A stretch of DNA of 64,000 bases from Pezizomycotina sp. ARF18. Taxonomy: Eukaryota > Ascomycota. Below, one piece after another: positions 24,101 through 36,119 of this stretch (positions are counted from its first letter, which is position 1; the number at the start of each line of letters is the position of its first letter). The notes under the pieces are model-generated. The model was not told the origin of the DNA, made no database searches, and saw only the letters and a list, made by a program, of their open reading frames with translations. The stretch is taken from NCBI GenBank assembly GCA_002224055.1, contig AZLU01000073.1, positions 62,001-126,000 of the forward strand. Direction: 5' to 3'. The position numbers and the translations under genes are program-made.

Positions 24101-24960
24101 GGAACCCCAAAGCTACTTCTTTTTACGGACTCATGGTGCTGGCTAATGGAACCGCAAAGCCATCTTCGCCCCATTATCCTGAGCGTTTTCGACTTCATCC
24201 AACCTTGAACGATGCTTAAATATCGGAGGAAGCGGTTTCATCCAAATCAGCCCTCCTTTCAAGGCCTATCGTAGTGCCGTTCGAGGAGAGCGATTAGTGC
24301 CAAGCACCATCCTTGAATGACGATGGTAACAGAATTACGAGACTTACCCCCCTCATTTTATATGCCCGTTATCGTAACGTTCTAGAAGGAGGCTTTCATG
24401 ATCCCATGTTCTAAACCGTTAGACAATCATCCTTTGGGTTATTTTCCCTGGTACACTTCATCTTGAGCGGAAGGTTCCTAGTTTTATCCTTGGAGAGGAA
24501 AAGCTGAATTTCGCGGTAAGTAAAACTCTGCGAAAAGAAGGCGATCATTAATGTCCTTCTCGCATTGTTACCTAGCAACATGTTTAAGAACAATTCCTGC
24601 AAGGAGGTTTATAAGTCACTCTGCCGATCAAGATGTCGTATTCCGGCTGCTGCTATATATGAAGGTGTGAAGGACGTGAACGACAGGTTTCAGTTTTTTA
24701 CTTGACGTCCAGCCCCTCCCTCCGTCAACAACATTCCAATTGAAAAGCTTTCTTGTTTTTTTCTTTGCTCTTTTTCTTCTATTCTCTTCTTTTTACTTTC
24801 TTCTCCTGTGAATTCGGTTGATCCATTCTTTTCGTTCTTCTTCAAGCCACGTTCTTTTTTGTTGGATTTTTTCACCTTCGTACGTATAATTCCACTTGTG
24901 TAGACGACTAGTCCTCCACACTCTTTTCAATTTTATAACTTCGAACGATATATCACAAAA
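21200..24960. other. Long intergenic stretch, no gene recognised
   Basis: The longest gene-free unique stretch. A25 lies at 21539-21563. A 143-codon plus-strand frame at 21817-22248 and a 103-codon frame at 22809-23120 show no motif or coding-like bias that I trust. A 20-bp direct repeat with one mismatch lies at 24094-24113 and 24141-24160. The last 250 bases before 24961 are T/C-rich, typical of a fungal leader. Confidence 0.5.
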
Positions 24961-25574
24961 ATGCTTTTAACGAATACCTTCGCCGCCGCAGCGGCCCTCT
25001 TCCTCGCCGCGGCCAGCGCAGCCGATACCCCGGCTTCCACCACCGGCACTGTCTCCGCATCCACCTTGAAAAGCGCCTTCGCTCTACGTATGCAATCCGA
25101 CGACCCCCGCTTCAAGAACAAATACCTCTCCTCCCAAGCCTCACCTAACTCCCCGCCGACAGCGCCATAGTCTCCTCCAAGCCGACTACACCTTCCACTT
25201 CTCCCTCGCCGACGACACCACCTTCGACCCCGTCAACGGCGGCGAAGGTAGTCTCTTCCACGCTGGTAAACTCGCGGGTTTCGTAGAGATGCTTGCGAAC
25301 GGAACCCAGGCCGACGTTAACGCGGCGCTGCCGAAGATGCTGCCGATGATGTTCAATGCGCCGAACGAAGAATACACGTGGTCTTCATTCGTGATGCCGA
25401 CGGGGAGGTCCTCCTGGGTAATACGAGGGATGCGATTGCTTGCGCTGGGTTGAGCAAGGGAGGCTCGCTTGTTGGGATATATCACGCGGTGACGTAGAAG
25501 ACAATGGACTGCCGCCAATGGGGAGGAAGTGCGGGTTGGTCCAGGTGTATCTTGAGCTGCCGTCGCAGAATTAG
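24961..25574 (+). CDS. Small secreted protein, uncharacterised
   Basis: Family not recognised. The ATG at 24961 begins a clear signal peptide (MLLTNTFAAAAALFLAAASA, cleavage probably after ASAA), then ADTPASTTGTVSASTLKSAF and MQSDDPRFKNKYLSSQ. After a frame change near 25140 the mature part continues as QADYTFHFSLADDTTFDPVN, GGEGSLFHAGKLAGFVEMLA, QADVNAALPKMLPMMFNAP and EEYTW. Another change gives FIRDADGEVLLGNTRDAIAC and LSKGGSLVGIYHAVT. That frame stops at 25497, but one more base shift would continue as NGLPPMGRKCGLVQVYLELP to a stop at 25574, and I give the longer locus. No membrane anchor or obvious cysteine pattern. About 175-200 residues. An apoplastic role is possible but only inferred from secretion. 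Confidence 0.6.
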
Positions 25575-26346
25575 GTGCTGTGAAGAAAGGCTCCTTCGGA
25601 TGGAAGCAGGGAGGCGAACGCGACTTCTTCGGTCCAAAGTCGGCCTTCTGGCATATTTAGTTCATTTTCTTCCCGAGAAGCGATAATTTGTATTCAATCT
25701 TGATTTCTTTTCCACCATTATTTGCATCCGGGGAGGTTACGATAGTGGCAAGGCATCATCACTTCGGCATTAGGTACAGTAAATAGAGCATTGTATATTT
25801 CGCTATATAGAGATATTGAATTTTGTCTCATATTGCAAAAATAAGCTCTTTCTATCTTGGAGGCGATTCACGCGTAGTATGTGCTTGAGAATATATCTAA
25901 AGGATGGGGCAGATTGTCTCAAAAAATATTTCTGTCGCGATCGGCCCAGACTATCGTCATTCATTAAAAAAAAAAAAAACTTAATCAATGTTATATAGCC
26001 AATACCGTGAGACAACTGGATCAGGGCTATCTCGGATACACAAATATGACTGTGGAGGACCAGACTCTGGCTCGTGACATCATGCCATTGACATAGTAGT
26101 GTATATAAATGTTTCTCTCTCTGAAAACGATTTTGAGGCTTCACGAACACCCCTATCGAGACTTTGTCCCATAAAGTGCAGCACAATCGCGCAACGTTCC
26201 AGAATTTCCATCCAGCTTCTTACCAATCTACGTCGATTAACTCTAGATACTCCACCGTAAGTAGCGCAACCAAAAGAAAAAAAAAATTATCTTTTGCGGT
26301 TTACCACTCTCACTAACTGAGAGATCCGAGAGGAGCGAGAGCAGTC
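25575..26346. other. Intergenic, no gene recognised
   Basis: Short frames and an A-run near 25966-25979. Nothing else seen. Confidence 0.5.
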
Positions 26347-26625
26347 ATGGCCCTCAGATCGAGCCAGCATATCCAGCGCCCGCCACCTTACCAACCGCCA
26401 GCGCACGTCCGGCGTGAGGAAAAGCGAGCGCTGTCGACTGGGCGCAAGATAGCCTTGATCGCCATCCTCCTCCTCACAACCATCGCGCTCATCATCGTCG
26501 GCGTGTGGTTATGGACGAAGAAGACGGCTGCACAAAGGGAGAGGAAATATTGCAAAACAAGAAGTTCTGGGATGATATGGCGAAACAAGCTAACTATACC
26601 AAGACGTGGTAGAGAGGAGCAGTGA
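26347..26625 (+). CDS. Small single-pass membrane protein with PPxY motif
   Basis: Family not recognised. The ATG at 26347 opens an uninterrupted 92-codon frame. The N-terminus MALRSSQHIQRPPPYQPPAH contains a PPPY motif, the type bound by WW domains of Rsp5/Nedd4 ubiquitin ligases. RREEKRALSTGRK follows, then one transmembrane helix (IALIAILLLTTIALIIVGVW) and LWTKKTAAQRE. In the annotated frame the tail is basic and stops at 26625. A one-base shift in the purine run near 26540 gives a more protein-like tail (EEILQNKKFWDDMAKQANYT) stopping at 26612. A role as a ligase adaptor is inference from the motif and topology only. Confidence 0.55.
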   Translation: MALRSSQHIQRPPPYQPPAHVRREEKRALSTGRKIALIAILLLTTIALIIVGVWLWTKKTAAQRERKYCKTRSSGMIWRNKLTIPRRGREEQ

Positions 26626-27674
26626 GGGGCGATATCCTAGTTCGTTCGAGGTCATAAAATTAGTGGACGCGATATCGTATTGCATGAAGACATATAGGGC
26701 TGCTCATTTTATAACCTATTCCTCCTAGTCCAAGATTTCTCGTCTCGTGATCCGTTCTCTGAGCATTCAGATGCCTTTCCATCCTCTCTATGTATAATAG
26801 AACTTCATATTGAACATGAGGCAGGTTCCTGCTATATAATGCCTCAGTCACTCTACAATCTAGACCTTCTTGCAAAATACATGATCCGTGGGACGATTAT
26901 ATGATCAAATTGAAACAGTATTACATGCGATAAGAGGCGAGACTCTTTTCGATATCTTCGCATGATTATGAAATCCACGACCGCATATTCGCAAATTTCC
27001 GCAAGGATTTTGTAATCACTGCTCTTTCGGATTGCTCCTTCCGTCTGCCACCATGGATCGCCGGCTAAACTCGCCAGATTATCACAAACGGTCGCTCTAT
27101 TTCTCCAACTGGACATTCCACTCCCTTGCTTTTTAACAACGATAATAACCTTTTCTCTTCTCGCTTGGCGTAACAACCAGCCTTCTTTCCTTTCCGTCTT
27201 GTCAGTCCAAGGAAGTTCTATCCATGCTTGTTGTATGTACCTTTAAGTTCTTAAGAAATGGGGCTCCGAACCGCTATGTAGTGTAACGGTTGCTGGCTCC
27301 CTTTTTAAAGTCTTGAACGGCTGCCTAGCGAGAGTTTGTAACTACAAAAGCACGCCATCGAGCACAATGATGCCATCTTAAGCTTATTTTTTCCCTGCCA
27401 AATTTTTGCTCATGAAAAGAGCCACCAAAAGTCAACGTCGTCGAACTCAATTCATGACCTTCCAACGATCGCTGATCATGTCACTCTAAACCGGCAGTTG
27501 TATATATATAAATATAAATAACTCCTGCCTACATTCCGATCCATGTTGTAGCCACGTTTTCTCATTCGTTTCCAGACTTTTATCTGTGTTTCTGTTGCAA
27601 ATTCTTTACCAGTTCTCTGGGTCCGGTCAAAACATTAGGTTTTAACGGTTCGTTTAAGTACACACGGCAACAAA
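26626..27674. other. Intergenic; promoter side of the permease gene
   Basis: No gene recognised; a 107-codon minus-strand frame at 26853-27176 has no supporting motif. The last 180 bases hold a TATA-rich element and a pyrimidine-rich leader. Confidence 0.5.
27501..27520 (+). promoter_or_regulatory. TATA-rich core promoter candidate
   Basis: An alternating TA run with TATAAATA lies about 155-175 bp upstream of the permease start, followed by C/T-rich leader sequence. Confidence 0.4.
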
Positions 27675-29635
27675 ATGTCGTCAAAATTACCATCGGAGAA
27701 GCCCGAAGAGAAGCTGTCGCCGCAGACGTCCGAGGAGCATGGACGCATCGTCGCCGACAAACTTGCCCGCAAGCTCTCGCGGCGGCAGGTGAACATGATC
27801 GCGATCGGAGGGACCATCGGAACTGGTCTTTTTCTCGGTACGGGGAAATCGCTTGCGACCGGCGGACCTGCGAGTATACTTATCGCGTACGCGATTGTGG
27901 AGTGGTTGTATTTTTGACGATGCTGTCGTTGGGTATACTCGTCTTCCCCCCTTTTTGAATTTCTCCAGCATGCTGACACGGGTTTTCTTTTCTCGCAATT
28001 AGGGGAAATGTCGACGTTTATTCCCGTCGCCGGTAGCTTTTGCACATTCGCGGGTAAGCCCAGATCTGAGTACACGCCTCCCCGCTATACGTCATCGCTA
28101 ACAAGCTTGGAACTACGACAGCCGCTTCGTGGACGACGCGTTCGCGTTCGCCCTCACGTGGAACTACTGGTTCAACGACGCCGTCTCCACAGCGTCCGAC
28201 CTCACCGCGCTGCAGCTCGTCTTCGCCTACTGGGATACGAATTTCCCGGGTTGGGCCCTCAGCTTGATATTCTGGTTCTTCCTCATCGGGGCGAATATTA
28301 TAACCGTTCGCATGTATGGTGAGGTGGAGTACTGGCTGAGTCTACTCAAAGTCATTACAATCATCGTAAGTTCCACGTTAACTTCTGATTTCTTGATTGT
28401 GCTTGTTGAGCTGACGTTCATCGAACAGATTTTATAATACTCGGTATTGTTGTCAACGCCGGCGGGAACACGAGCCACAAGTACATCGGCGCGCAGTACT
28501 GGTACATCGGCGATGCGCCGTTCGTCGGTGGCATTGGCGGCTTTGCGAGTGTCTTTGTCACGGCTTCTTTCGCTTGTAGGTCCCAGTTCCCCGTGCTTTC
28601 CCGCTCCTCTTCACCAGGACATAGCTAAATTTAAAAAATAGACGGCGGCACCGAATCCATCGCCATCACCGCCGGCGAAACCAAAAACCCCGACAAAAAC
28701 ATGCCCCGCGTCGTCCGCAACGTCTTTTTCCGCATCCTAATCTTCTACATCCTCTCAGTCCTCCTCATTGGACTCAACGTACCCTATAACTACCCCAACC
28801 TTCTACGAAATCATCAAAGACGTCCCCGTTCACAATCGTGTTCCAGGAAGCGGGCAGTAACGTCGCCGGAAGCTTTATTAATGCTGTTATCGTTACGAGC
28901 GTGCTCAGTGCAGGAAATCACGCACTGTTCGCGGGGACGAGGTTGATGTACACGCTGGCTGTCAACGGGCACGCGCCGAAGGCGTTTGGATCGCTGACAA
29001 AGAAGCAAGTGCCGTGGGTTGGTGTTTTAATTACGGGTCTTGTTTCTGGTCTGTGCTTCGGCGCGAGCTTTATCGGCGCGGGACAGCTGTGGACTTGGTT
29101 GCAAAAGTACGCTCCCCCACCCATTCAACCCCCCCTTCTGATCGATCTAGATCTATACTAATGCACTTGTGCTGTAGCCTCGTCGGCGTCTCCAACCAGC
29201 TTGCATGGCTCTCGATCGCCATCGCCTCAATCCGCTTCGCCGCGCCCTCGCCACCAGGGCAAGACCCATTTACTAGTCTACAAGAACTGGACGTACCCCT
29301 GGGGACCCTGGTTCAACGTCGTCCTCTGCGTGTTCATAATCTTAATACAGGGTTGGAGCTGCTTCAGCCCGAAATTCGCGGCTGTAGATTTCGTCAGTTT
29401 TTACATCGAGTTACCGATCATGTTGCTCATGTACGTCGGCTGGAAGCTTATCAAGCGGACGAAGCTGGTGGGGCTAGACGAGATGGATTTGGAGACGGAT
29501 CGGTACCATGCTCATGAGCATGTATCCGAGGAAGAGAGAGACAAGCTAGCGGGTTGGAGGGGAAGGCTAGGAGGGCGGCGGAGTGGTTTGTATAAGTTGG
29601 ATGTTCTATGCGACGGAAGAAAGTTGACGTGTTGA
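27675..29635 (+). CDS. Amino-acid permease (APC superfamily, YAT family; DIP5/GAP1-like)
   Basis: Proton-coupled amino-acid uptake at the plasma membrane is the known role of this family. The ATG at 27675 starts a soluble N-terminus ([15 protein letters not shown]), then [20 protein letters not shown], the signature first helix. Five introns fit: 27933-28002, 28054-28121, 28366-28428, 28576-28641 and 29107-29177. Between them lie [120 protein letters not shown] and [20 protein letters not shown], all standard family blocks. Stop at 29635. The frame breaks at a few single bases; for example GGG appears as GG near 27900 in the block [20 protein letters not shown]. This argues for sequencing indels. 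Substrate specificity is not readable. Confidence 0.92.
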
Positions 29636-31435
29636 GTCCTGCTTGGGATCAAAATACACATGTATATAGTAGCATCCTTTCCTTTGAGCCTTTGAACGAT
29701 GCTTATAGCGGATTGCGTCCCGGTAATTAGCAGCAGGAGCGTAATAAGTAGTGTTTATTGATGTTACGTGACTTTATTTTTTTATTTTTTTCTATTTTTT
29801 TCTGATTATATTAAGAACATTATCGCGAATAGAAATGTAATACTCACCTACCTGTGCTCCGTCATAAACTGTACAGACAAGTTAAAACAACGGCACTAAC
29901 GGCTATATCGACAAATAGAGACTGACTCGACCATTATTGAATCTCGTATGACTTCTCGAGTGCCAGTCTCACAGAAATGTCTGTTGGCGAAACAGATCCA
30001 ACATGGTTTCACCGGTTACTACGGTCAACCGACCCTGTCGATTCTTACTAGGCTTTGTATAACGTCGCACAAGGTATTGCCGTTGTACTTAATATTGTAT
30101 CAAGTATAGTAGAAAGCCGGAGAGCGGAACTTACATTCTCCTCTTAGAATTCGGCTTTCAACAGAGTCCTCCCTCAAACGAGACGGGATATTGCTCAAAG
30201 CTCTCGGTTTCTACCCACGTGCTCTAGCCTTGTCGATTACCCGAGGGTATCGTTAAAAACCGGTCCGATCCCGGTTATATAAATGTATAATCCCTTCCTC
30301 CTTCTCGTCGGAGTTCTTCAAATATAATGGAAACCACCCTCTGACATCATCCTTGGGCTTTTCATACATTTCAGAACTACAACAACAGAAATAGAGTCAT
30401 CCGGTCTCGTGATAAGTCCACTCGTGTTACACAATGACCATCTTGACGACCGAGGCCCTTGGTGATCATTCGAGTTGGAGAGATCGTCTCTCGCTAAGGC
30501 ATTAATACGCTTTGCCTTCTTCAGGGTGCTACATCTCGTCTTGAAATCTGTTATTGTTTTCCGCCCGGGAAGGCACGGTCTGCGTCCGAAATTGGCTCGA
30601 TGTACTCACCGCGAACGGGATGCGCGGACTAGGCTCTGGATCCCAACGTCAAATACAAGAAAATCAGTCCATTCGCTTTGCTGGCTGATAAGAACGCGAT
30701 ACGATAACAACTCGATGGCAAAAGGAAATTCATGGCATGAAGGTTTTAGGAAGTTCAGTCCGGAATTTGCGACAATCTGTTACAGGATCCTTTCACAGCC
30801 GAGATGTCACAACCGAAATATACACCAAAATTGTTATAAACCACACCGGAACCAAGTTCCCCCGTATAATGAGATTGTATAAGAATTTTTTTAGGCATAC
30901 AACGTCAAGATAAGGGTAGGCTAAACTCTTAGGGATGGGTATAACCTTTAAGGCAGTGCTAGGTTGGTGAGGAATGATGAAACGACCGCGCGAAGAAATT
31001 TCCCTTATACAAGATATCTCTCAACCTATTGCAATGGATCCACCCCCTTCGTGAGCTCCACCAATTGGCCACCAATTGGCCCACCAGCTAATTATTGGTT
31101 CGATGAGTCTATATTCAGCTCACGAAAGTACTTTTGATAGGTTCAGGAAGTTTTATGCAAGGGTTCAGAGTCCGATCTGAAGGAGAGACATTCGGATATT
31201 CCGCCCTATCCTTTTTGATCGAGGAAAAAGGGCTTCTAGAAAGGATGTTGTTCTAGAAAGTTTAAGACGTTTTAGACCCTTTATCAGCCTTTCACTCCCT
31301 CTCCTTTTTTTCTTTGAAAATTCTCCGTATGCTATTTTTTTTTTTTCTAGAAGAAAATATGTTCGATTTCAAGACGCTAGCGTAAGGCCTACCGTTCAGT
31401 GTAACTGTAATATCGAGACGAGATAGACGCTCGAG
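29636..31435. other. Intergenic, no gene recognised
   Basis: A 135-codon plus-strand frame at 30475-30882 has no motif. A cluster of CCAAT/ATTGG cores lies at 31061-31098. Nothing else seen. Confidence 0.5.
31061..31098. promoter_or_regulatory. CCAAT-box cluster
   Basis: Two CCAATTGG palindromes (31061-31068 and 31072-31079) and one ATTGG (31094-31098) give five CCAAT cores within 40 bp, about 340-375 bp upstream of the membrane-protein gene at 31436. In fungi CCAAT is the site of the HAP/CBC complex; binding here is inferred. Confidence 0.45.
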
Positions 31436-32759
31436 ATGGCTTCAAGTCCTAACGATGCAGCTGGTTTAGTCAGTAACACCAATCCTCGATTCCCTTCTAC
31501 TGAATAAACACTAACAACGGTTACTATAGGCTATAATATGGATATCATTCACCCTAGCCCTGATATTCGTCATCCTCCGCCTGTACGTCCGCTGGTACCG
31601 CCAGAAGACCGCTAGCGTATCCGACGGCCTCATCCTCTTCGCCATGATAATCTTCCTCTACGTCTCCGCCGCCAACACCGCGAACTGGCACATGGGCCAG
31701 TGGGAGATCAGCCTAGCAGACCCCGAAGCCATATCGCTCGCCCTAAAGAAAATACCCGATCGGAAAAACTGGTGAAAATATTACAGCTCCTGTATATTAC
31801 CGGACCGTGCCTGTACTGGGGCATGTGGTGCGTCAAGGCGGCCGTACTATTGTTTTACCAGAACCTCATCACGCGGGCGTTTAAGAAGCTAAGGATAGCG
31901 TTACATGCTACGACGGCGTTGTGCGTGGTTACTTTTTTCGTTAGTGAAGGGTTGAGTTTGTTTTGGTGTTTCCCTGTGCATCGGAATTGGTAAGATACTA
32001 TTATTATGTATTTTCTAACAGATGATTTTATACTGACGATGCTATAGGCTCTCGACGAGACTTTTTGCACTTCCTTCTCCGCTCCACCGGCGTATAACTT
32101 CAGCGTCGCCGCGCACTTAACTACAGACCTTCTCGTAAGCTCCCCCTCCCTGCTGTCACTGAAAACAACCATCACTAATGGTACTGCAGTCTACATCCTC
32201 CATTCTTCGTAATCCCCTCCTCCAGCTGTCCACCCGCAGAAATTTGGCGTCCTCTTCATATTCGCCCTAGGATCCCTCTGCCTCATAACCTCCGTAATCC
32301 GCATAATCGTCGTCGGCACGTCGTTCTCCCAGTGGGCCGTAAACTCCCTCGGGCTGTCGAACTATCCACCGCGATAATGGTCGCCTGTTCACCGCCGCTA
32401 AAGTGGCTATATCTAAAAGTTAAGGAAGAGCACTCGAGCCGAAGCAGGAGTAAGACGGGTACCAAGACCGATAACTTCCCAGCTGCAATAAGAAAGAAGA
32501 ATAATTACGGCGACGACTATGCTGACCCGATGAACCGAGTGGGGACGTATAATTTGGCTGCTATGGGAGTTGGAAGGAGTGCAATAATGGGGAGCAGAGG
32601 TGGCAGTATTAGGAAGAAGGGCGAGAGAATTACGGATAACGATCGACAGAGAATATACTGAACCTGCAGACTTTGGTGAAAGTAAATTCGGAGAGGGTCG
32701 GGGGCGGAGGGGAAGAAGTGACGGTCGTGAAGCCGAAGCCCACTGCTATTAGGATATGA
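31436..32759 (+). CDS. SAT4/rhodopsin-domain integral membrane protein (PTH11-like)
   Basis: A fungal seven-helix membrane protein of the SAT4/PTH11-related class (DUF3468-type rhodopsin domain). The probable start is the ATG at 31436 (MASSPNDAAG). A short first intron ends CTATAG at about 31530, with a CACTAAC branch site. Helices visible in order: IIWISFTLALIFVILRLYVR, DGLILFAMIIFLYVSAA, SEKLVKILQLLYITGPCLYW, MWCVKAAVLLFYQNL, LRIALHATTALCVVTFFVS, the Cys/Pro loop ETFCTSFSAPPAYNFSVAAH, FGVLFIFALGSLCLITSVIR, and VELSTAIMVACSPPLKWLYL, the typical last helix. The intron at about 31992-32048 is clear, and another ends CTGCAG near 32189. A Ser/Arg-rich cytosolic tail ends TVVKPKPTAIRI with the stop at 32757-32759. 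Frame changes at several places. The ligand is unknown; the class includes candidate GPCRs. Confidence 0.8.
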
Positions 32760-33834
32760 TGATGCATATTAGATCAAAAGTTATTTGCTACTTGTTTTTC
32801 TCTCTTCGTTTGCGCTTAGAATAGAGGATACCCTTAGACGCCTTAGCATGGCGAAATATATCTTACTTGTAATAACAGTCCTTCTTAATATCAGTTACAC
32901 AATTAACTTCATGGTGTTGATGAAACAAATCTACAGAACTTGAAGCGCTAATAAATACACCTATTCTTCGTGTCAATAGGAAATAGAGCTGAGGAGAAGC
33001 CGCTCTATTCTACTGCAACTGTTATGCTTCCCTAGTGGGAGACAGTATTAGTTATCGCCATGAGCTCCTTTGAATGGGGTGGCATCGTTAAGCTGCTAGG
33101 GGCGGGAAAATGTGCTATTGGCTCTCGGCAAATCGTTAGTCTTTCTGGATTCCTACTGGTGACGGATACTTGCAAGTAGTTGCGGCTGCCGAAATCTTTC
33201 CAGAAAGGGCCTCATTGAAAAGGTCACGGAGTTGTTGAGCCTCCGCTATCTTAAGGGCCGCTCGCTAATTTGTAAAGGCTCCTCGGGCTGGTTTTACGTT
33301 GCGCCGCCCTGATGTCTTCTTTGCGGCCTTTCTGAATCCATCGGATCCAACTTCAACTGTTCCCGTGCGTATTTACGTTGATTTCGGTTTAGCCGGCGGG
33401 ACGAGAGGGGATAATAATTCTGCAGCGCGCCTAAGCGCCAGCCCCTCCTGATTTCCGCAAATGCTTATTTTAGATTGCGTGTTCCCTCTAATATTATTGG
33501 AAGACATTACAGGAAAAACGACATCAAATTCGCAGCCTCGTCTTTGAAAGCCCGTGCGTAGAGGCTACAGCGAAGTCCTCGCAGGGTACGTGTGTTGACA
33601 AGGCTCCCGACAGACTTACGCTTGATCTAAGGTATATTAGTAGGAGGATCTTCAGCACAGACGCACAACAACAAAGTCTTCATGACTTACGACAAACATA
33701 CGGCAACAGTAGCAAGACCTCTTCTCCAAAATTTTCTCTTTCTTTTCTATTCTTTTCTATTTCTTTTCCCTTATATGCATTTACCCGGCCGATGATGGAT
33801 TGGGCATGCTCTAATCTCAAAGATTATAATATCG
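32760..33834. other. Intergenic, no gene recognised
   Basis: No motif-bearing frame. The last 100 bases are TTTCTTTTC-rich, a plausible leader for the next gene. Confidence 0.5.
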
Positions 33835-36119
33835 CTTCATCGTCCGACGATGCTTCAACGAAACCTCTTCTTTCGTAAGCAGTCGGAAAAGGTTTACCGG
33901 AGAAGTTGAGAGGAAGCCATCGAAGTGGAAGGAACACGTCATCAGTATTTCCAGCTAGCGCGTCGGCGTCATCGGCTGCACGATATCCACCGCGCTCGTC
34001 CTCATCGCCAATATAACTCTCAGGAACGTTGCAGAGACGGACTACAGCGACGATGACGTCGACCATTCTATCAGTATTTATTCCGGAGAGTGTGACAAGG
34101 TGCACTTCCGAGGCACGCTATTCACATTTTTTATCAAGGGGCTCTCGACATCATACTCGCCAGCAGCAACTACTGCATGCGGTGCCTCGGCGCGCCGACG
34201 CGGCGAGACGTAGACAGGGCGTACGCGCGGCGAAGGTGGGTAGATATAGGCGTAATGCGGCTCAGTAACCTCCGCTGGATGGGGTGGCACCGGGGATCAA
34301 TCTGAGCGTGCCTTGCGCTCACGTCGGTGCCCCTGCACTTGCTATATAACTCCGCCGCTTTCACTACGCAAGCGACGAACAAGTACGACGTCGTCCACAC
34401 GCCAGAGAACCAGATCGATAATGTCATGGAGATATTCGCCAGATGGAAGTATACACAGGAAAGTACGAGAAGCTGGACCTGGAGACATGCTGAGAGAGTA
34501 TGCCGTGAATCTCCTCCCAGACCGCCGGAATTTGATACTCGTGACGTCCATCGACAACAGGATGCCGGTGAATGAGACAAATTCGAAGTACGCTTACGGC
34601 CCTAGCATCAGTGAGCTGGGCGACTCTTTCATAGGCATTAACTACGCAAACCAGTGGGATTGGATGTGCTGGGCGACTGCCCCGGAGAGATCATACCAGT
34701 TCCAGTCGGCTTGTAACGCCCAGAAACCAATAAGTCACATACGCGAAACCGGCACGTGGAATATCACCAACGACCGTTCCGTATCCGAGCCAGATAGCAA
34801 TGTGATCCTAAAGTATTGCCTCTCTTAGTCCGCTGTCGGATCGTGCTCGCTACAGCTTAGCCGGTCGATAATGACTGGCGTCATCGTTGCGAACGCGATC
34901 AAGGTGACCTGCATGGCGGCGCTGTGCATGCTGGGTCTCTTTATGAACTCTAAGGACAACGAACCCTTAGTTACGACGGGAGACGCTATAGCATCTTTAT
35001 GGAGCGGCCGACTATAGCCTCGCCGGGGTTTGCCTCGTCACAGACAACAAAGTGAAGAAGCTCTGGAAACGCCGCAATCCGATCCGCTTCGTGCTGCGTA
35101 CGACGCGTGCTACATCCTCACATGGCGATCCTCCACCTGCCGTGGTCTGGCAACCGGAGCGGCAGAAATGGTGCAAGGCCGTCGTATGGAGTCCTGGATA
35201 TTAGCATATGTACCGTAAGTACGCGGAGAAGCCTTTGTTGCTGAGCTCTTCATATTAGTCGGACAGGCTTTCCGTACATCCTTCTTCCAAAACTTTACAA
35301 AACCTCCACTGACAAAATCGTGTCCTCTCCTTCCCTAGCTCTCTAATAGGGATCACAGTCGCAAGCTTCATTCTTTGGCGCGGAATGCGCTATAAGCGGC
35401 CTCAAAATCACACAGGTGACGTTCGGGTCTGTTGACACGAGGGCGTTAGCCCACATTAGCATAGACAATCATCAACCTCCGCTGCCGATCGCTGCCGCCA
35501 TCGCTAACTCCCCACAATTTGTCCTTTCGCTTTGTTACTTCGCCTACAACAGGCTTTACACGTCCATGCTGCTCTCCCGCGAGTGCGAATCGCACGCCTT
35601 CTCCCCGAAGTACACAGCGAAACCGCTCCGCGTAAGCCGTCCAAAGGGGTTCCAGAGGTCGAGGTATTTCCTCTCGCTGCCGTACCGATATAGCTTGCCC
35701 TCATGGCGCTGTCGTTTGTACTCCATTGGATGTTCTCGCAGTCGTTTTTTCTGGCGAGGTTAGTGGTCCTCCAACAGGACATCAGTTTGGATTTGCATCT
35801 TTCGTTTACGGACCGCGGTTACACCCCGCTCGCTATCATCTTCAGTCTGGCGCTGTGCCTCGTGACGATGATTGCGGGGCTGTGCTTCGGGTGCAAGAGG
35901 TACAAATGCAAGATACCGCTGGCGGGGAATAATAGCGCCGCTATAGCAGCAGCTTGTTTGAGGCCCGCGGAAGACGTTGACGGCCATCTACATCCCGTAA
36001 CTTGGGGAGAAGTAGTCATATCGCCGACCGAGCCCGACGCGCCGACGCGCCGAGTGGGGCATTGTGCATTTACGAGCATGGAAACGGTGGAACCGACGCC
36101 GGGTAGGCTGTATGCGTGA
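33835..36119 (+). CDS. DUF6536-family multi-pass membrane protein
   Basis: A fungal membrane protein with the N-terminal DUF6536 domain; biochemical role unknown for the family. The start is uncertain (around 33835; the region before 33960 changes frame). Visible blocks: RVGVIGCTISTALVLIANIT (helix 1), SISIYSGECDKVHFRGTLFT, ILASSNYCMRCLGAPTRRDV, RAYARRRWVDIGVMRLSNLR, YNSAAFTTQATNKYDVVHTP, all diagnostic for the domain. Further on come NLLPDRRNLILVTSIDNRM, SISELGDSFIGINYANQWDW, IVANAIKVTCMAALCMLGLF, DNEPLVTTGDAIASF, an intron at 35215-35338, LIGITVASFILWRGMRYK, VTFGSVDTRALAHISI, SPQFVLSLCYFAYNRLYTSM, LRVSRPKGFQRSRYFLSLPY, MALSFVLHWMFSQSFFLARL and TPLAIIFSLALCLVTMIAGL. The C-terminus ends EPTPGRLYA with the stop at 36119. 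Many frame changes; total length about 700 residues, usual for the family. Confidence 0.85.

Noticed and set aside
26853-27176. 107-codon minus-strand open frame upstream of the permease
   Set aside because: No motif; it overlaps the likely regulatory region of the permease gene.
30475-30882. 135-codon plus-strand open frame
   Set aside because: No domain signal, and its start is not an ATG in a good context.
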